From contig CAYJLW010000057.1 of the NCBI GenBank assembly GCA_964370965.1, positions 1-25,856 on the forward strand: a DNA stretch of 25,856 bases. Direction: 5' to 3'. This DNA is from CAYJLW01 sp964370965. Its GTDB lineage: Bacteria; Actinomycetota; Acidimicrobiia; UBA2766. Made by a program: the position numbers and the translations under genes. Under the pieces are notes generated by a model. The model was given only the letters and a program-made list of their open reading frames with translations, had not been told where the DNA came from and made no database searches. Of the stretch, positions 1 to 7,083 are shown in pieces; within the stretch, counting starts at the first letter, position 1, and each line of letters opens with the position of its first letter.

Positions 1-100
1 GTGCTGCACGCCTCGCCGAAGGCGCGGATCGACATCACCTGCGGCGTCGACGGCGCCACCGCCGTAGTCCGCGTCGCCGCCAAATGGCCCGGGCTCCCGC
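1..100 (+). pseudogene. Possible remnant of a histidine kinase ATPase domain (partial at left edge)
   Basis: Frame 1 from the window edge reads LHASPKARIDITCGVDGATA and continues VVRVAAKWPGLPPG. This resembles the N-box to G-box stretch of HATPase_c domains of NarL-partner kinases (N..LxHA, then a beta strand, then a DDGPGLPPG-like turn). The aspartates expected before the glycine box are replaced by Lys-Trp. After about base 110 the similarity fades, and no stop codon appears before the frame runs far into the antisense of the MFS gene. I therefore read it as a decayed or frame-disrupted 3' end. Bases 101-164 hold only GGCTCCGG-type repeats between this remnant and the MFS stop. It could also be chance resemblance; confidence is low. 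Confidence 0.22.
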
Positions 101-164
101 CGGGGCCGGGCTCCGGCTGGCTCCGGGCTCCGGCCGGCTCCAGGCCGCGCCGGGTCGCTCAGTG

Positions 165-1424
165 TCAGATCGGGGGGAGGGGGGCGTGGTCGTCGGTGAT
201 GTCCTCGAGTTCGCGGCCGTGGGTGGCCGGGAAGAAGAGAGCGAAGACGAAGACCGTGACGAGGGGGCCGGCGCCGAGGACGAGGGCGGTGCGGGGGAGG
301 CCGTGGAGCGCTGTGATGAGCAGCGCCCCCACCTGGAAGCTCACGAACTGGCCGGTGACCCGGAACACCGTCGCCCAGGCGCCCGCCTGTGAACGCAGCG
401 CCGTGGGGAACAACTCCGTGCCGTATGCGCCCAGCGTGGGCCAGGCTCCCATCTGGCCGATGAACGTGAGGGCCAGGAACGCCCACAGCGAGGCCGGGTG
501 GGCGGGTCCGAAGAAGAACCCGATGGCGCCCAGGAACCCGAGGACGGAGAAGGAACATCCCACGATCTTGCGCCCGTAGTGGTCGCTGAGCGTCCCGGCG
601 AAGAGGAACACGGGGATGCCGGGGAGGCCGGCGGCGACGAGGATGAGGTTCGAGGCCGCCACCGAGAGCCCCCGCTCGGTCTGCATGAAGTCGATGGTGA
701 ACACCCCGATCTGGGTGGCGAGGGCGCCCAGGAAGGCGGTGAGGCACACCAGGAAGAGCCAGCGCCGGTGGGGTGCCCGCACGATCTCGTGCCAGTGCCG
801 GGCGAGACGGCCGTCCGCCCGGGCGGCTTCGAAGCGGCGGCTCTCGGGGAGGCGCCGGCGCAGGAACGTGATCGCAAGGAGGGGCGGGATCCCCACGACG
901 TAGAGCCACCGCCACGACAGGTTGTTGGGGTGGAAGGCGACCGCGTAGAGGATGGCGGACATGCCCGCCCCGAGCGCGGTGAGCATCGCCAACCATCCGA
1001 AACCGAAGCCCCTGCTGTCGGCGGGAAGTTCCTCGGCGACCATCGTCCAGACGATCGCGGTCTCGGCGTTGAGGAAGAGGCGGGCGACGAACTGAGCGGC
1101 GGCATAGGTGGCGATGTCGGGCGTGAACGCCGTGAGGCCGGTGGCGACCGTGTAGCACGTGAGCGAGAAGAGCAGGACTCGCCGCCGCCCGAGCCGGTCC
1201 GCCCAGCGGCTCACGAAAAGGGCGGGCAGGGCCCCGAGGTAGAGGACGCTCAGCCAGATCGAGGCGGTCGCCTGCGTGAGGCCGAAGGTCTCCCGGATCT
1301 GGGGGAGGGCGACCGTGACGATGTCGAGGTCGTAGCCCTCGAAGAAGCTCGCCGCCCCCAGGACCCAGAGCAGGAACCAGTGCCGGGGTGTGAGGGCCCC
1401 GGCGACGTCCCGGATGCGTCTCAC
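165..1424 (-). CDS. MFS transporter
   Basis: Predicted 12-helix secondary transporter of the major facilitator superfamily, in the inner membrane. The first helix is followed by FEGYDLDIVTVALPQ. The loop after helix 2 reads SRWADRLGRRR and the equivalent loop in the second half reads LSDHYGRK, the duplicated MFS signature. GTELFPTALRSQAG resembles the metabolite:proton symporter/sugar porter branch. About 419 residues, normal for the family. I chose the GTG at 1424 because its GTGA overlaps the cobU stop and GGGGAGG lies upstream; the GTG at 1436 sits inside that ribosome-binding site. The substrate cannot be read from sequence. Coupling to cobU makes a corrinoid-related or cofactor-precursor cargo possible, but this is only inferred from position. 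Confidence 0.9.
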   Translation of the reverse strand: MRRIRDVAGALTPRHWFLLWVLGAASFFEGYDLDIVTVALPQIRETFGLTQATASIWLSVLYLGALPALFVSRWADRLGRRRVLLFSLTCYTVATGLTAFTPDIATYAAAQFVARLFLNAETAIVWTMVAEELPADSRGFGFGWLAMLTALGAGMSAILYAVAFHPNNLSWRWLYVVGIPPLLAITFLRRRLPESRRFEAARADGRLARHWHEIVRAPHRRWLFLVCLTAFLGALATQIGVFTIDFMQTERGLSVAASNLILVAAGLPGIPVFLFAGTLSDHYGRKIVGCSFSVLGFLGAIGFFFGPAHPASLWAFLALTFIGQMGAWPTLGAYGTELFPTALRSQAGAWATVFRVTGQFVSFQVGALLITALHGLPRTALVLGAGPLVTVFVFALFFPATHGRELEDITDDHAPLPPI

Positions 1425-1942
1425 AGCTCGAGACACCTCCCCGCCACGTAGAAGCGGACGGACGCCGCCGCCGCCGCCACGGTCTGGTTGACGTCACCGA
1501 GGACATCCGTGAAGCGCCGGCCCGCCTCCGTTTGCGGGACGAGGGAGAGGCCGACCTCGTCGGTGACTACCAACGCCGGGCCGGGCCGGGCAGTGAGGAC
1601 CGCCACGAGCAGGGCCCCGGCTCCGGACCCCCCGCCCGCCGTGCCCCCGCCGTCTTCGGGCACCTGCAGCAGTCCCGCCGCCCAGCCACCGAGGCCGTCT
1701 ACGAGGACGAGGGCGCCCGGGGGGGCGGCGGCGACGGCGCCGGGAACGTCGGCCGTCTCCACCGTCTCCCACGCCGCGGGGCGTTGCGCCCGGTGGGCCT
1801 CTATGCGGGCGGCCATCTCCGGGTCCGACGGGGCCCCGGTGGCGATCACCACGACGTCGTCGCCGTGGGCCCGGGCCGCGCACACGGCGGCGGCGGACTT
1901 GCCGGATCGAATCCCACCGATGAAGAGCGTGATCTCACCCAA
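1421..1942 (-). CDS. cobU: Adenosylcobinamide kinase / adenosylcobinamide-phosphate guanylyltransferase
   Basis: Bifunctional cytosolic enzyme of nucleotide-loop assembly: it phosphorylates adenosylcobinamide and then transfers GMP to give adenosylcobinamide-GDP. The P-loop GGIRSGKS is at residues 9-16. The family motif HRAQRPAAWETVE, the acidic segment LVDGLGGW (usually LVDCLTLW) and the C-terminal block DEVGLSLVPQTEAGRRFTD followed by DVNQ are all present. About 173 residues, close to the usual 180. No ATG or GTG fits the conserved N-terminus; the TTG at 1942 gives LGEITLFIGG directly and overlaps the HD gene stop by 8 bases, so translation is probably coupled. It is separated from the main cobalamin cluster by about 4.5 kb of minus-strand genes. 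The start is moderately certain, the function is clear. Confidence 0.92.
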   Translation of the reverse strand: MGEITLFIGGIRSGKSAAAVCAARAHGDDVVVIATGAPSDPEMAARIEAHRAQRPAAWETVETADVPGAVAAAPPGALVLVDGLGGWAAGLLQVPEDGGGTAGGGSGAGALLVAVLTARPGPALVVTDEVGLSLVPQTEAGRRFTDVLGDVNQTVAAAAASVRFYVAGRCLEL

Positions 1943-2525
1943 TGCGCGGCGGGTTCTGCTCTTGCCAGGCGACGATGGCCCAGAGGGCGTCGGCGAGGTC
2001 GGGTGCCGCGGCCACCGCCGCGATCGGCGGGAACTCCCGGCGGGTCTCACCCAGGTAGCGGGCGTGCTTGAAGCTGTCCACCCGGTGCAGGAAGCGGACG
2101 TTGTCGATGCGGTCGGCGAGCTTGACCACGGCGGCGGCCCGGCCGGCGGAGGCGATGCGGGCGAAGTAGTCCTCGTCCCAGTCCTCGGTGAGGATCTCGA
2201 CGAGGTCGCTCACCGCGGGGCCGAGGCGGTACACCCCGGGGGCGAAGCGGGGGGCATCCTCGAGGACGTCGTGGCAGAGCGCCGCCGCCACGAGTTCCGG
2301 CGGTTCTCCTCGGCGGGCGACCGTGAGAGCGACGCGTAGCGGGTGGACAATGTAGGGCGTCCCCTCGGCCCGCCGGTGCCGGGCGTGCGCCTCGGCGGCG
2401 ATCGTGGCCGCCGCGGCCACGAGGTCGTCGTCCGGGAAGAGGTGCCGCAGGCGGGCGTCGAGATCGGCGCTGTCGGCGTCGGGCTCCAGGCAGACGCACT
2501 CGGCGAGCACTGTGAGCGGATCCAT
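1935..2525 (-). CDS. HD-domain phosphohydrolase, SpoT/MESH1-like
   Basis: A 196-residue protein with the HD metal-dependent phosphohydrolase fold seen in RelA/SpoT hydrolase domains and small alarmone hydrolases. Visible motifs: HARHRRAEGTPYIVHPL (residues 47-63), HDVLEDA with metal-binding H85 and D86 plus E89/D90, and KLADRIDNVR (residues 135-144). These match the metal and (p)ppGpp pocket signature of SpoT (HD, ED, KLADR-N). There is no synthetase, TGS or ACT domain, so it would be a stand-alone hydrolase. Known family role: Mn-dependent removal of the 3'-pyrophosphate of ppGpp or related nucleotides; the substrate here is not proven. A TAGTCT hexamer lies 6 bases before the ATG, suggesting a leaderless start. 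It shares 8 bases with cobU downstream. Confidence 0.85.
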   Translation of the reverse strand: MDPLTVLAECVCLEPDADSADLDARLRHLFPDDDLVAAAATIAAEAHARHRRAEGTPYIVHPLRVALTVARRGEPPELVAAALCHDVLEDAPRFAPGVYRLGPAVSDLVEILTEDWDEDYFARIASAGRAAAVVKLADRIDNVRFLHRVDSFKHARYLGETRREFPPIAAVAAAPDLADALWAIVAWQEQNPPRIG

Positions 2526-2537
2526 CCCGGGAGACTA
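2526..2537 (-). promoter_or_regulatory. Putative leaderless promoter -10 of the HD gene
   Basis: On the minus strand TAGTCT (2537-2532) is followed by six bases and then the ATG at 2525. This TANNNT-N6/7-start layout recurs at four other genes in the window and fits transcription starting at or next to the start codon. No clear -35 is visible. Confidence 0.4.
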
Positions 2538-2581
2538 CGTGGCGGGGGCCCGCTCCTCCCGAGCGCCCAGGACTTCGCCAA

Positions 2582-2612
2582 CCCCGGGTGTCCCGCTCCC
2601 GGGAGCCCGGGG
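2582..2612. terminator. GC-rich inverted repeat between the regulator and HD genes
   Basis: CCCCGGG at 2582-2588 and CCCGGGG at 2606-2612 are inverted copies that enclose a perfect 12-base palindrome, GCTCCCGGGAGC (2595-2606). It lies just after the stop of the upstream minus-strand gene (2618), where an intrinsic terminator would be expected, but no T-run follows. It is either a terminator without U-tract or simply a GC-rich palindrome. Confidence 0.4.
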
Positions 2613-2617
2613 ACCGC

Positions 2618-3490
2618 TCAGCCGATGCCGAGGTGCGACACGACCTCGGGCAGGCGTCTTGCCCAGTACGTCGCCACGTCCGCCCTCGTGACCGGCAGAG
2701 ACGCGTCCTCGGGAACGCCGTCAAGGTCGCCCAGCGCGCGCACGACGCGGTCTGCGATCCCGGTCGGGTCCGCGGCGGCCGATCTGCGGATGACGGCGGC
2801 GAGGGCGACCTCGACGGGGACGCCGCTGCCGTCGAGGGATTCCAGGTCGAAGTAGTCCCGCAGCGTCGCCCTGCCGGTGAGCACCCGGGTGACGGCGGCG
2901 ACGGCGTCACGCACGGCGCCCTTGCCCTCGGGCGGTGGTGGGGGCGGGGGGGCCGGGGCGACCTTCTCGGCCGCCGCGGAGAGGATCCCCGCGACCCGGG
3001 CGCGGACGGCGTCGAGGCCGCCGGTCTGGCCGGCCCGGCCCGGGAGGACGACCCGACGCAGCAGCGGCTCCACCTGCTGCCAGGGGCCGGCGTCGATGCG
3101 GGCCCGCCACACGCGCGCGCCCCCGCTCCGCCTCCCGGGGAGGACCAGAGCCGCCCGTTCCACGAGGCCGGCCTGCTGCAGGCGCAGGAGGGCGCGGGCG
3201 GCCGTGGCCGGGCTCACTCCGGCGGCGCGGGCGACGGCGCCGGCAGATCGGACACCGAGGGGGCGCAGTCGTAGCACCGTGAGGACGAAGAGCTCCTGGC
3301 GGGTGAGCTCGCGGTGGCGGGGCGCCAGCCCCCACAACGACGCCAGGCTGGTGACGGCGTCGTGGGACACCAGGGTGCGGTTGCCCCGGCGTTCGCCGGG
3401 GACGAGACCCGAGCGCACGGCCCGGGCGACCCGGGACGCGCTCGTCTGGAGCACCTTGGCGGCGTCGCCGGTGCTGAGCATGACGTCCAT
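2618..3490 (-). CDS. DNA-binding protein with tandem helix-turn-helix domains, function unknown
   Basis: A 290-residue protein. Residues about 4-48 (MLSTGDAAKVLQTSASRVAR and following) look like a MerR/excisionase-type HTH. Residues about 62-115 (ELTRQELFVLTVLRL, then VARAAGVSPATAARALLRLQ) look like a winged helix of the MarR/IclR kind. A proline run (PPPPPPPEGKG, about residues 181-191) links to a C-terminal domain of about 100 residues (around RDYFDLESLDGSGVPVEVAL) that I do not recognise. It is probably a transcriptional regulator; its target is unknown. It sits between the pilin/PilZ pair and the HD-cobU-MFS unit, with short spacers on both sides. The ATG at 3490 lies 6 bases after TACGAT; an ATG three codons in is an alternative. 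No signal peptide or membrane segment is seen. Confidence 0.7.
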   Translation of the reverse strand: MDVMLSTGDAAKVLQTSASRVARAVRSGLVPGERRGNRTLVSHDAVTSLASLWGLAPRHRELTRQELFVLTVLRLRPLGVRSAGAVARAAGVSPATAARALLRLQQAGLVERAALVLPGRRSGGARVWRARIDAGPWQQVEPLLRRVVLPGRAGQTGGLDAVRARVAGILSAAAEKVAPAPPPPPPPEGKGAVRDAVAAVTRVLTGRATLRDYFDLESLDGSGVPVEVALAAVIRRSAAADPTGIADRVVRALGDLDGVPEDASLPVTRADVATYWARRLPEVVSHLGIG

Positions 3491-3502
3491 GTCGCGATCG
3501 TA
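3491..3502 (-). promoter_or_regulatory. Putative leaderless promoter -10 of the HTH protein gene
   Basis: TACGAT (minus strand, 3502-3497), then six bases, then the ATG at 3490. Same TANNNT-N6/7-start arrangement as elsewhere in the window. No ribosome-binding site is visible upstream of this ATG, which fits a leaderless message. Confidence 0.4.
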
Positions 3503-3541
3503 GGCAGGGTCCGCGCCGGGCGGACGGCGCCGGGCGCGGGG

Positions 3542-5284
3542 CTAAGTCGTGGCGTGGGGGTCTCCCGCTGCGGGGAGGGACGCCCCCCCGGCGCAGGTCG
3601 TGAAGAGGGCCCTCGTCCAGGCCGCCCGTTCCGGGGCGGGCATGTCCAGGCGGACGCCGAACTCGCAGCGCTCGCCGTCCTGTCTGGCGTGCGTGGTGTG
3701 GCCTTTGAAGCGGATCGTCTCGCCGCCGGGCATCTTCACCGTGCCTGCGACGGCGGCGGCGTTGTCCGGGGCGGGGCCGGGGCCGCGCAGGCGGAGTCCA
3801 CCGGCGGAGAGGTCCCGCGTGGCATATGCTGGGCCGCCGCCGGCGTGCCCTCCGGGCTCCAGGACGGCGTCGAGGCGGAGTCGGAACCGGTAGCTGCTGC
3901 GGCCGGAGCGACGCAGCGCTTGCGAGCGGACGATCGCCGCCACGAGGACGGCCACGACCGCGATGCTGGCGCCCACCCCCCACCACTGCAGACCGTCGCT
4001 GCCCACGGCGACGCGCCCGGCGCGCTCGAGGACGCCGAGGACGGCGGCGGCGGCGACGAGGAGGGCGGACCAGACCAGCAGGCGGGCGGGCACGACGGTT
4101 CCCCGCGACGTCGTGCCCAGGGCGGTGCCGTGGCGGTGGAACAGCGCCCCCGTGGCGCTCAGGGAGCCGGGCATCTCGTAGACGGACGCCAGGCCCGCTC
4201 GGAGCGGGCGCAGGGGGTTGGCGACGAGGTCGGCGCTCAACGCCCAGCGGAAGGTGGCGAGGGCGGCGAGGAGCAGCGCCCACAGCCAGGGGGTGCGTCC
4301 CGTGGGGGACGCGCCTGTGGCGGCTACGGCCGCGGGGGCCAGCAGCCAGACCGCCGCCAGCCAGCCGCGCAGGGCGTGGCCCAGGACGGCGAGGCAGGCG
4401 AGGCGGGCGGGCGTGTCCCGGCGCCGGAGGGCGTCGGCGAGGTCGCTCACCTCGGCCCGTTGCTCGTCGAGGCGCACCCGCCAGAAGGTGGCGGCGTCCT
4501 CGGGGGCGGCGGTCACGGCCACGTTCCCGTCGTAGAGCGCGCCTTGCCAGCCCTGGCGGGCCATCCCGCGCAGGACGCCGCCTGCGGGCCGCGCGAGGTC
4601 GAGGCCGCCGGCGTCCCGGGCCGCCGACGTGCGCAGGATCGTGGCGTCCTGCTCCCATATGGCGGCCCCGCGGCGGCGGGCGCCGTCGCGCAGGACAGCC
4701 TGCAGCGGCTGGTCGGGGTGGGGGCTGAAGGCGTCGTCGTTGTAGACGTGCGTGTGGCCCGTGACCCAGCCCACGCCCTCACCGAGGTGGGCCGCCGCGG
4801 CCCGGACGGCTTCGGGGACGACGACGCTGCGGGCGCGCACCGCCATCACGGCGTCGGTGGCGACCGCGCCCAGGGCCCGGTCGAGGGCGTGCTGGGGGAC
4901 GTCGTCTGCGACGCAGGCGACGCCGAGGTCCCGGGCGGTGTCGGCGTGGCGGCCGTCGAGGTCGGCGAGCACCACGGGCCCCGCGGCCTGCGCGAGGGCG
5001 AGGGCGGTGAGCACCATGTCTTCGGGCTCGTCCGTGGCGATCACGACCACGGTGACCGACGGGGTCCCCGACGGGCCGGGCCCCGGACCGGGTGTGCCTG
5101 TCGCTGCCGGCGCCCGACCGGCGCGGGCGAGTGGGTAGCAGAGGTCGAAGAGGAGGGCGCCGGCGAGCTGCACGGCGAGGAGAGGGACAGCGACGGCGAG
5201 GCCGGGGCCCGGGAGGTCGAGGAGTTGCCAGACCACGAACGCGACGGCGCAGGCCAGCAGCAGCCGGGCGGTGAACCTGTTCAC
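3542..5284 (-). CDS. Membrane cellulose-synthase-like protein with C-terminal PilZ domain; glycosyltransferase motifs degenerate
   Basis: A 580-residue protein: two N-terminal membrane segments, a GT2/cellulose-synthase-like cytosolic region, about four further membrane segments, then a PilZ domain (residues about 459-560). The PilZ c-di-GMP ligands are intact: RxxxR in YRFRLR (R466/R470) and DLSAGG (491-496). The glycosyltransferase part is still recognisable (VYNDDAF, DATILRTSAARDAGGLD, RQGWQGALYD). However, the canonical TED is replaced by PAGGV, the QxxRW motif reads DEQRAEVS, and no clear DxD is present. I infer a non-catalytic c-di-GMP-sensing membrane protein. Start: the GTG at 5284 has AGGAGG four bases upstream; the longer upstream frame has no such site. 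It follows the prepilin gene by 22 bases, so the two are likely co-transcribed. Confidence 0.8.
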   Translation of the reverse strand: MNRFTARLLLACAVAFVVWQLLDLPGPGLAVAVPLLAVQLAGALLFDLCYPLARAGRAPAATGTPGPGPGPSGTPSVTVVVIATDEPEDMVLTALALAQAAGPVVLADLDGRHADTARDLGVACVADDVPQHALDRALGAVATDAVMAVRARSVVVPEAVRAAAAHLGEGVGWVTGHTHVYNDDAFSPHPDQPLQAVLRDGARRRGAAIWEQDATILRTSAARDAGGLDLARPAGGVLRGMARQGWQGALYDGNVAVTAAPEDAATFWRVRLDEQRAEVSDLADALRRRDTPARLACLAVLGHALRGWLAAVWLLAPAAVAATGASPTGRTPWLWALLLAALATFRWALSADLVANPLRPLRAGLASVYEMPGSLSATGALFHRHGTALGTTSRGTVVPARLLVWSALLVAAAAVLGVLERAGRVAVGSDGLQWWGVGASIAVVAVLVAAIVRSQALRRSGRSSYRFRLRLDAVLEPGGHAGGGPAYATRDLSAGGLRLRGPGPAPDNAAAVAGTVKMPGGETIRFKGHTTHARQDGERCEFGVRLDMPAPERAAWTRALFTTCAGGASLPAAGDPHATT

Positions 5285-5306
5285 GGGGCCTCCTGCGTGG
5301 TGACGG

Positions 5307-6350
5307 TCACTGCGAATGCACCTCGACGCCGGCGAACTCGGCGACGCTCTTCCCCCAGCTCCGCAGGCCCACCTCTCCCTGGGCGAAACTGGACTCCTTG
5401 GCCGTGAGGACGTCTGCACCGTCGACGGATGCCGTGAAGGTGTTCCCTTTCACCCTGACGTCGACCTGGCGGGGACCGCCGTACCAGTCGAACTTGCCGT
5501 TCTTTGCCGCCGGGGTGGCGCGGGCGAGGATGCTGGCGAAGGGCGCCTGCTGACGACCGTTGACGACCTTGCGCATGACGAAGGAGCCGCCCTTGGCGGC
5601 GTTGGTGTTCGGCTCGAACTGGAAGACGTAGCCGTTCACCGCCTTCGGGTTCGTGGCCCGGAAGTAGAGGCCGAGACCCGGGCCTTGACGGAGGTCGACG
5701 GACGTGCCCAGCGTGTAGTCCCGCCACGTCGGGTCGCCGCTGAAGGTCCGGTTCTCCCCGGAGACGGCCTTGCCGTTGCGCCGTCCCAGGACGAAGAGGC
5801 CGTCGCGCATCTCGAAGTTCTTCCCCATGGCGAGCACCCACTGCGAGTAGTCGCCCTTCTTGAGCGCCGCCCGGTAGAGGAGACCGCCGTCGGCTCCGCA
5901 GCTTCCCCCCTCGACCTTGGCGTAGGCGAGACCGTCGCCGGTCATGGCCCCCTCCCAGCAGGTGCCGCTCTCGGAGAGGACGACCGCAGCGAAGGCGTCC
6001 TGGGATCCCGAGATGGACACCACACGGGGGCCGGTGGAGGCCGCCGTCGTGAACCTGTACCCGGGTTCCTCCGCGGCGAGGACGGCGGGGTCCGACGGGT
6101 ACGCTCCCTCCGTGGAGCGCACACCCTGCGCCAGGGTCGCCGTCCTCCGGATCGCCTGCTTGGCGGCCGAGTCGCGGGCGGTGTTGCGGGCCCGGAAGAA
6201 GGTGGGGGCGGCCATGGCGATGAGGAGCGCGGTGATCAGGAGGGCGACGGCGAGCTCGGCGAGCGTGAAGCCGTCGTCGTCGCTGCGGTGTCGGCGGAGG
6301 GCGATGCAACCCAGCACGATGTTGTGATCGGGCGCTCCGGCCCCGCGCAT
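5307..6350 (-). CDS. Type IV prepilin-like protein with C-terminal lectin/LamG-like domain
   Basis: A 347-residue protein. A 27-residue leader ends at G27, followed by FTLAELAVALLITALLIAMA. This is a class III signal with Phe at +1 and Glu at +5 (E32), so a prepilin peptidase should cut between G27 and F28. Residues about 50-180 form a first globular part with two cysteines (GTCWEG, GGSCGA). The C-terminal half (from about NRTFSGDPTWRDY through AQGEVGLRSWGKS) has the beta-sandwich pattern of DUF1080/LamG concanavalin-like domains, often carbohydrate-binding. It is far longer than a plain major pilin (about 150), so a minor pilin, tip adhesin or pseudopilin is likely. GGGGA lies about eight bases before the ATG. 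It is the first gene of the pair with the PilZ protein. No pilus assembly genes are in the window. Confidence 0.82.
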   Translation of the reverse strand: MRGAGAPDHNIVLGCIALRRHRSDDDGFTLAELAVALLITALLIAMAAPTFFRARNTARDSAAKQAIRRTATLAQGVRSTEGAYPSDPAVLAAEEPGYRFTTAASTGPRVVSISGSQDAFAAVVLSESGTCWEGAMTGDGLAYAKVEGGSCGADGGLLYRAALKKGDYSQWVLAMGKNFEMRDGLFVLGRRNGKAVSGENRTFSGDPTWRDYTLGTSVDLRQGPGLGLYFRATNPKAVNGYVFQFEPNTNAAKGGSFVMRKVVNGRQQAPFASILARATPAAKNGKFDWYGGPRQVDVRVKGNTFTASVDGADVLTAKESSFAQGEVGLRSWGKSVAEFAGVEVHSQ

Positions 6351-6407
6351 GAGCGAATCCCCGTTTCTATGTGGACGCCGACCTCGGCGGCTCGCACACC
6401 GGTCTCC

Positions 6408-6430
6408 GGGCGGGGCGGGGCGGGGCGGGG
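6408..6430 (+). other. G-quadruplex-forming motif
   Basis: GGG followed by four GGGG runs separated by single C bases, in the spacer between the divergent prepilin and cobO genes. It meets the usual G4 pattern (four or more G-runs, loops of one base). A role in either promoter is inference only. Confidence 0.55.
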
Positions 6431-6467
6431 CCCGGACGCCCTCGGCCCCCGAAGCCTCGGACGGCCG

Positions 6468-6504
6468 CTGACCGTCGTCGGCGGCTTTCTCTAGTGTGGG
6501 CGCC
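6468..6504 (+). promoter_or_regulatory. Putative leaderless promoter of cobO
   Basis: CTGACC (6468-6473) and TAGTGT (6492-6497) are separated by 18 bases. The GTG chosen as cobO start (6505) lies seven bases after the -10, so transcription would begin at about the start codon. This is the only one of the window's TANNNT sites where a -35-like hexamer is also visible. Confidence 0.45.
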
Positions 6505-7083
6505 GTGCCCGACGCCGCCCGCCCCGCGGAGCCCCCTCCCCCCCATCGCGCCCGCGCCACGCGCCGCGCCGAGTCCCTCGTCCTCGTGAACACCGGCGAC
6601 GGCAAGGGCAAGACGTCCGCCGCGATGGGCGTCGTGGTGAGGGCCGCCGCCCGCGGCTGGCGGGTGGTGGTCGTGCAGTTCGTGAAGTCGGCCAAGTGGC
6701 AGACGGGCGAGCGCAAGATCGCCGGGCAGCTCGGCGTCGAGTGGGTGACGGCCGGCGACGGCTTCACCTGGGAGTCCGGGGACCTCGAGGAGTCCGCCGC
6801 CCTGGCCCGCCACGGCTGGGACGTCGCCTCCCGGCGCCTCGCGTCCGGCGACTACGACCTCGTCGTCCTGGAGGAGATCACGTACCCGCTGAACTACGGG
6901 TGGCTGGACGTTGCCGCCGTGGTGGGCGCCATCCGGGACCGCCCGCCCCGCACGAACGTGGTCGCCACGGGCCGGGGGGCCCCCTCGGCGCTCGTCGACG
7001 TGGCCGACACGGTGACCGAGATGCGCAAGGTGAAGCACGCCTACGACGCCGGCATCAAGGCGAAGAAGGGCATCGAGTACTGA
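6505..7083 (+). CDS. cobO: Cob(I)yrinic acid a,c-diamide adenosyltransferase (CobA/CobO/BtuR type)
   Basis: ATP:corrinoid adenosyltransferase that attaches the upper 5'-deoxyadenosyl ligand to Co(I) corrinoids in the cytosol. NTGDGKGKTSAAMG (residues 29-42) is the modified P-loop of this family. QFVKSAKWQTGE, the Walker B-like YDLVVLEEITYPLNYGWLD, and the C-terminal TEMRKVKHAYDAGIKAKKGIEY match the family end to end. 192 residues from the GTG at 6505. A GTG at 6496 is also in frame, but 6505 sits seven bases after a TAGTGT hexamer, and neither start has a Shine-Dalgarno site. The stop TGA shares its A with the cbiA ATG. The first about 24 residues are Pro/Arg-rich and not conserved. Confidence 0.95.
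   Translation: MPDAARPAEPPPPHRARATRRAESLVLVNTGDGKGKTSAAMGVVVRAAARGWRVVVVQFVKSAKWQTGERKIAGQLGVEWVTAGDGFTWESGDLEESAALARHGWDVASRRLASGDYDLVVLEEITYPLNYGWLDVAAVVGAIRDRPPRTNVVATGRGAPSALVDVADTVTEMRKVKHAYDAGIKAKKGIEY

Noticed and set aside
498..1451. Long open frames antisense to the MFS, cobU, PilZ and lpd genes
   Set aside because: In DNA of this GC content stops are rare in all frames. These products are low-complexity Arg/Gly/Pro/Glu strings without domains and lie opposite clear genes.
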